DNA from: Gluconacetobacter johannae
Lineage (GTDB): Bacteria; Pseudomonadota; Alphaproteobacteria; Acetobacterales; Acetobacteraceae
Direction of reading: 5' to 3'
Assembly: GCF_025994435.1 (NCBI RefSeq)
Contig: NZ_BAQK01000004.1
Span: forward strand, 1 to 64,000
Length of the DNA stretch: 64,000 nt
Position numbers and translations under genes: made by a program. The notes below the pieces were generated by a model. It saw only the letters and a list, made by a program, of their open reading frames with translations, was not told the DNA's origin and ran no database searches. Each line of letters starts with the position of its first letter. The first letter of the stretch is position 1. Positions 61,291 through 64,000 of the stretch are shown piece by piece.

Positions 61291-61698
61291 CTACTTCATC
61301 AGATTGATGGTACGCGTCAGCATGGAACGGGTGATCTGCATGGTGTTGAGATTGGCCTCGTATGAGTGCTGGGCCTCATGCGTGTCCATGATCTCGACCA
61401 TCGAGTTCACGTTCGGCATCTTGACGTAGCCTCGGGCGTCCGCGGCCGGATGTGACGGGTCGTACCGCGTTTCGAACGGCGTCTGGTCCTGCCCGATCTC
61501 TTTGATCTTCACCCCGGAAACCCCGGATTCCTGATCCAGGGCCTCCTTGAACGTGATCGTTTTCCGCCGATACGGATTGGCGCCGGGGGTGGTGCCCGTG
61601 GTGTCCTTGTTGGCAAGGTTCTCCGCCGCGACCCGCAGCCGTTCCGCCTGCGCGCGCATGCCGTCGGCGGAAACCTCCATGGTGCTCGAGAAATCCAT
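61291..61698 (-). CDS. flgC: Flagellar basal-body rod protein FlgC
   Basis: A 135-residue proximal rod protein. N-terminal MRAQAERLRVAAENLANKDT and PYRRKTITF; C-terminal MPNVNSMVEIMDTHEAQHSY and RSMLTRTINLM. Normal length. Follows flgB by 15 bases; fliE, usually third in this operon, is not present, as the next sequence is repeat. Confidence 0.95.
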   Translation of the reverse strand: MDFSSTMEVSADGMRAQAERLRVAAENLANKDTTGTTPGANPYRRKTITFKEALDQESGVSGVKIKEIGQDQTPFETRYDPSHPAADARGYVKMPNVNSMVEIMDTHEAQHSYEANLNTMQITRSMLTRTINLMK

Positions 61699-61713
61699 AT
61701 CTCACTCCCGCCG

Positions 61714-62130
61714 CTAAGGGGTCGTTCCGAGGACTGTCGTGAACATCGACACGTAATGGCTGTAGACGGTCGTCGCGAAACGCTGCTGGTCGTTGGTGTC
61801 CGCGACCTTCTCAAGCTGGTCTTCAAGCGAGACTTCGTTTCCGTCGGGTGACTGGGCGCCGCCGACCCGGTCCGCCCGCGCGCTTCCTCCCTGCCCGGAC
61901 ATGTGGCCCGGTTCGGTCTGTGCAAGCGTCATGGTCATCTGTGTCTGCAGGACGCCCTGGAATGGCGAAACATCCTTCGGTACATAACCGGGCGTATTCG
62001 CATTGGCGACATTGCCGGCGAGCATGGACTCACGGGACTCGAGCCATTTCAACCGACGATCGGCCAGCCCAAGCAGATCCGTCCCGCCTTGCGCTGATGC
62101 TGCCTGCGAGGATGACAATGCTTCGAGCAT
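61714..62130 (-). CDS. flgB: Flagellar basal-body rod protein FlgB
   Basis: A 138-residue rod protein. N-terminal ADRRLKWLESRESMLAGNVA with NANTPGYVPKDVSPF; C-terminal SLEDQLEKVADTNDQQRFAT. First gene of flgB-flgC, divergent from the glycosyltransferase gene. Confidence 0.94.
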   Translation of the reverse strand: MLEALSSSQAASAQGGTDLLGLADRRLKWLESRESMLAGNVANANTPGYVPKDVSPFQGVLQTQMTMTLAQTEPGHMSGQGGSARADRVGGAQSPDGNEVSLEDQLEKVADTNDQQRFATTVYSHYVSMFTTVLGTTP

Positions 62131-62435
62131 ACGACGTCAGTGTCCTTCCGCTTTTTTCCGCGCCTGTTCCACGGCCCAGGTGCGACATGGTGGCGCGGCC
62201 GCACCGAATGGCGTTCGATTGACCTGATAACCATAGTTGCCTCAACGGTGCAATGCTGTTTCGGCATTCCGGCCGTCCGCCCTGACATGGGCCGACATGG
62301 CGCGCGCGATGGATGGACGCGTCGACGGCAACCGATTAGCCTTGGATCATCTCATGCACTTCGAAACCGCGGGCACCGATCTGTAGCGGACGCCGCCTGC
62401 CGGCAGGCGGCACGACACAAACCACTGGAATAAAG
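62131..62435. other. Divergent intergenic region between flgB and the TPR-glycosyltransferase
   Basis: A 305-base gap that should contain two divergent promoters. Its clearest structure is the perfect 20-bp palindrome GCCGCCTGCCGGCAGGCGGC at 62392-62411, 25 bases before the glycosyltransferase start. No T tract follows it, so a protein-binding site or an mRNA hairpin is more likely than a terminator. No ORF. Confidence 0.5.
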
Positions 62436-64000
62436 ATGCAAGAAGCAGAAACGGCGTCACCAGGCGAGAATGAAGCAACGCAGCCCATGAACGTCGCGCT
62501 TTGGAAAGACGCCCTGTTGCAGTCTCCGACCCCGGACAATCTTTCCCGGCTCTTCAAGGCCCTCTTTTCGTCAGAACAGGGCCTTGAGGCCGTCCGTCTG
62601 GCCCTTGAGGTCGTCTCCAGCCATCCGGACGATATGGCCCTGACCATAACGGCGGCGGACCTGATCTCGAAACACACGGCCCGGCACGACATCGTGGCGA
62701 CGCTTCTGCGGAGTGTGCTGCTTCGTTCGCCGGACGTCGTTTCGGTGCAGGCCTTCCTTGCCGATTCCCTTGTCGCAAGCGGCGATATCGCCGGGGGACT
62801 CACGCTCTTCTCCGAGATGATGGCCCGGTATCCCAGGGAACGCGCCAGCCTGTGCGAGCACATCTCGCTGTCGCTTCTCGAGGCGGGATATGCTTACGAG
62901 GCGTCGCAGATTCTTTTCCTCTGGCTCAAGGACGGAGAAACAACCGCCGCGCTGCTGAACAACATGGGGTGCGCGCTTGAGCGTCTCGGCCGCTCCACCG
63001 AGGCGATCCCCTGGTACGAAAAGGCGCTGACGGTAGCGCCGGAAGATCCGACCATCAGATTCGGTTACGCGATGACGCTGCTCAAGGCGGGGAATTTGCG
63101 GGAAGGTTTCGCGCGCTACGTCGAACGGGCCCCTTTGACCGATGGCCAGACAGGGTGGTTCATGTCATTGCCGCGCCTGCGCCATGGCGACGACGTGGCC
63201 GGAAAGAAAGTCATCCTCTATCAGGAGCAGGGGCTGGGAGACACGATCCAGTTCATCCGTTCGGTCCCCTACCTGCAGGCGCAGGGAGCGGAGGTGACGA
63301 TCGCCGTCCCGTGGGGACTGGTGCGCCTTCTGGCACAGTCTTTTCCAGACGTATCCGTCAGGTCGATCGTGGAATTCGGCCAGGAAGACGGCTACAGCTA
63401 CGCAGCTCCCATTCCGGACCTGCCCTTCATCGCCGGCGTGATGTCCGAAAGCGATATCCCCGCGCCCATTCCCTATCTCCGGGCCGATGCGGACGACGTC
63501 GCGCGATTTGCCGCCATGCTGCCGGCCCGCCGGCCCCGGATCGGCCTGGTGTGGGCCGGAGACCGGCGCGTGAAGTCCGAGCATGTCGCCGCCGACAAAC
63601 GCCGGTCCACGACGCTGGCCGAGATGGGCGCGGCCCTGTGCCCTGTCGACGCCACGCTGGTGAACCTCCAGTTCGGCCTTCCGCGCGCAGAGATCGAGGC
63701 CTGGCAGGGCCAGTCCCTGTTCGACCCGATGGGCGATGTCCGGGACATGGCGGACACCGCCGCGCTCATGGAAAGCCTCGACCTGCTGATCTCGGTCGAT
63801 ACCTCGCCGGTTCACCTCGCCGGCGCGATCGGCCTTCCGGTGTGGCTGGTCAACCGGTGGGACGCCTGCTGGCGGTGGGGAGACGAAGGCGACAACTCGC
63901 CATGGTATCCGCGCACGCGCGTGTTCCGCGCGCGCGAGAAGAGCTTCGCCCCCGTCCTGCGGGAGGTCGGTGAAGCCTTGCACACATGGGTGGAAGCCTG
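62436..64000 (+). CDS. TPR-containing glycosyltransferase (partial)
   Basis: Open from ATG 62436 to the window edge, 521 residues so far, no stop. Residues 1-165 are helical (MNVALWKDALLQSP start); 165-225 hold TPR-type repeats (LLNNMGCALERLGRSTEAIP, WYEKALTVAPEDP, FGYAMTLLKAGNLREGF). From about 250 a GT-B domain of the heptosyltransferase-like type: YQEQGLGDTIQFIRSVPYL, GLVWAGDRRVKS, and ISVDTSPVHLAGAIGLPVWL. Such TPR-GTs are frequent in flagellar loci and are likely flagellin O-glycosyltransferases; inferred here. Confidence 0.85.
   Translation, partial: MQEAETASPGENEATQPMNVALWKDALLQSPTPDNLSRLFKALFSSEQGLEAVRLALEVVSSHPDDMALTITAADLISKHTARHDIVATLLRSVLLRSPDVVSVQAFLADSLVASGDIAGGLTLFSEMMARYPRERASLCEHISLSLLEAGYAYEASQILFLWLKDGETTAALLNNMGCALERLGRSTEAIPWYEKALTVAPEDPTIRFGYAMTLLKAGNLREGFARYVERAPLTDGQTGWFMSLPRLRHGDDVAGKKVILYQEQGLGDTIQFIRSVPYLQAQGAEVTIAVPWGLVRLLAQSFPDVSVRSIVEFGQEDGYSYAAPIPDLPFIAGVMSESDIPAPIPYLRADADDVARFAAMLPARRPRIGLVWAGDRRVKSEHVAADKRRSTTLAEMGAALCPVDATLVNLQFGLPRAEIEAWQGQSLFDPMGDVRDMADTAALMESLDLLISVDTSPVHLAGAIGLPVWLVNRWDACWRWGDEGDNSPWYPRTRVFRAREKSFAPVLREVGEALHTWVEA

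Overview
The window looks like a chromosomal segment of an alphaproteobacterium of the Acetobacteraceae (acetic acid bacteria, most like Gluconacetobacter and relatives). The support is very high GC with many GTG/TTG starts, the hopanoid genes hpnL/hpnN, DUF1501/DUF1800 and DUF3297 proteins, MlaE/MlaF-type lipid transport, an SQR of type II, and a flagellar set of Rhodospirillales type that includes a DUF6468 protein. The taxonomic call is inference from gene content; no rRNA is present.

Layout, 1-43 kb, is ordinary core and accessory chromosome: DUF1501/DUF1800 pair; a membrane diguanylate cyclase; an orphan RND permease; an NCS1 nucleobase permease; an SDR; gmk-hldE-AGE epimerase (nucleotide and ADP-heptose metabolism); dnaB preceded by a perfect DnaA box; a four-gene set (GT2 facing a NodS-like methyltransferase, PIG-L deacetylase and acyl-CoA-dehydrogenase-like flavoprotein) that resembles Nod-factor tailoring logic; IMPACT/YigZ, radA and mlaE-mlaF; ugd; a Bcr/CflA exporter; a divergent TetR/membrane-protein pair with a perfect operator; fdhD-ydeP; DUF3297 and sulfide:quinone oxidoreductase; hpnN and hpnL downstream of a complete riboflavin operon (FMN riboswitch-ribD-ribE-ribBA-ribH); an entericidin; a sodium:solute symporter with a serine hydrolase; a thioesterase; and tRNA-Arg(ACG).

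From 43.7 kb to the right edge the window is a flagellar locus: fliF-fliG-fliH-like-fliN-fliO-fliP (+), flgG-flgA-flgH (-), flgF, flgK, flgL-like, a GT25 glycosyltransferase, an unknown lipoprotein, fliL, fliM, DUF6468, flagellin (+), flgB-flgC (-), and a TPR-glycosyltransferase running off the end. This part reads visibly less GC-extreme than the left part and begins directly after the tRNA gene. The export genes flhA/flhB/fliQ/fliR/fliI, the hook gene flgE, flgI and motAB are not in the window. The two glycosyltransferases flanking flagellin suggest glycosylated flagella.

Across the whole window, at least six intergenic regions carry copies of one mosaic family of imperfect palindromes (modules such as CAAGGGCCTCGGCCCTTG, TCGGGCGCTGCCCGA and CCAAAGGGC-GCCCTTTGG linked by a conserved TTTATAAA/GGGTTTCC stretch), in both orientations. 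No CRISPR array, insertion sequence, prophage or rRNA was seen.
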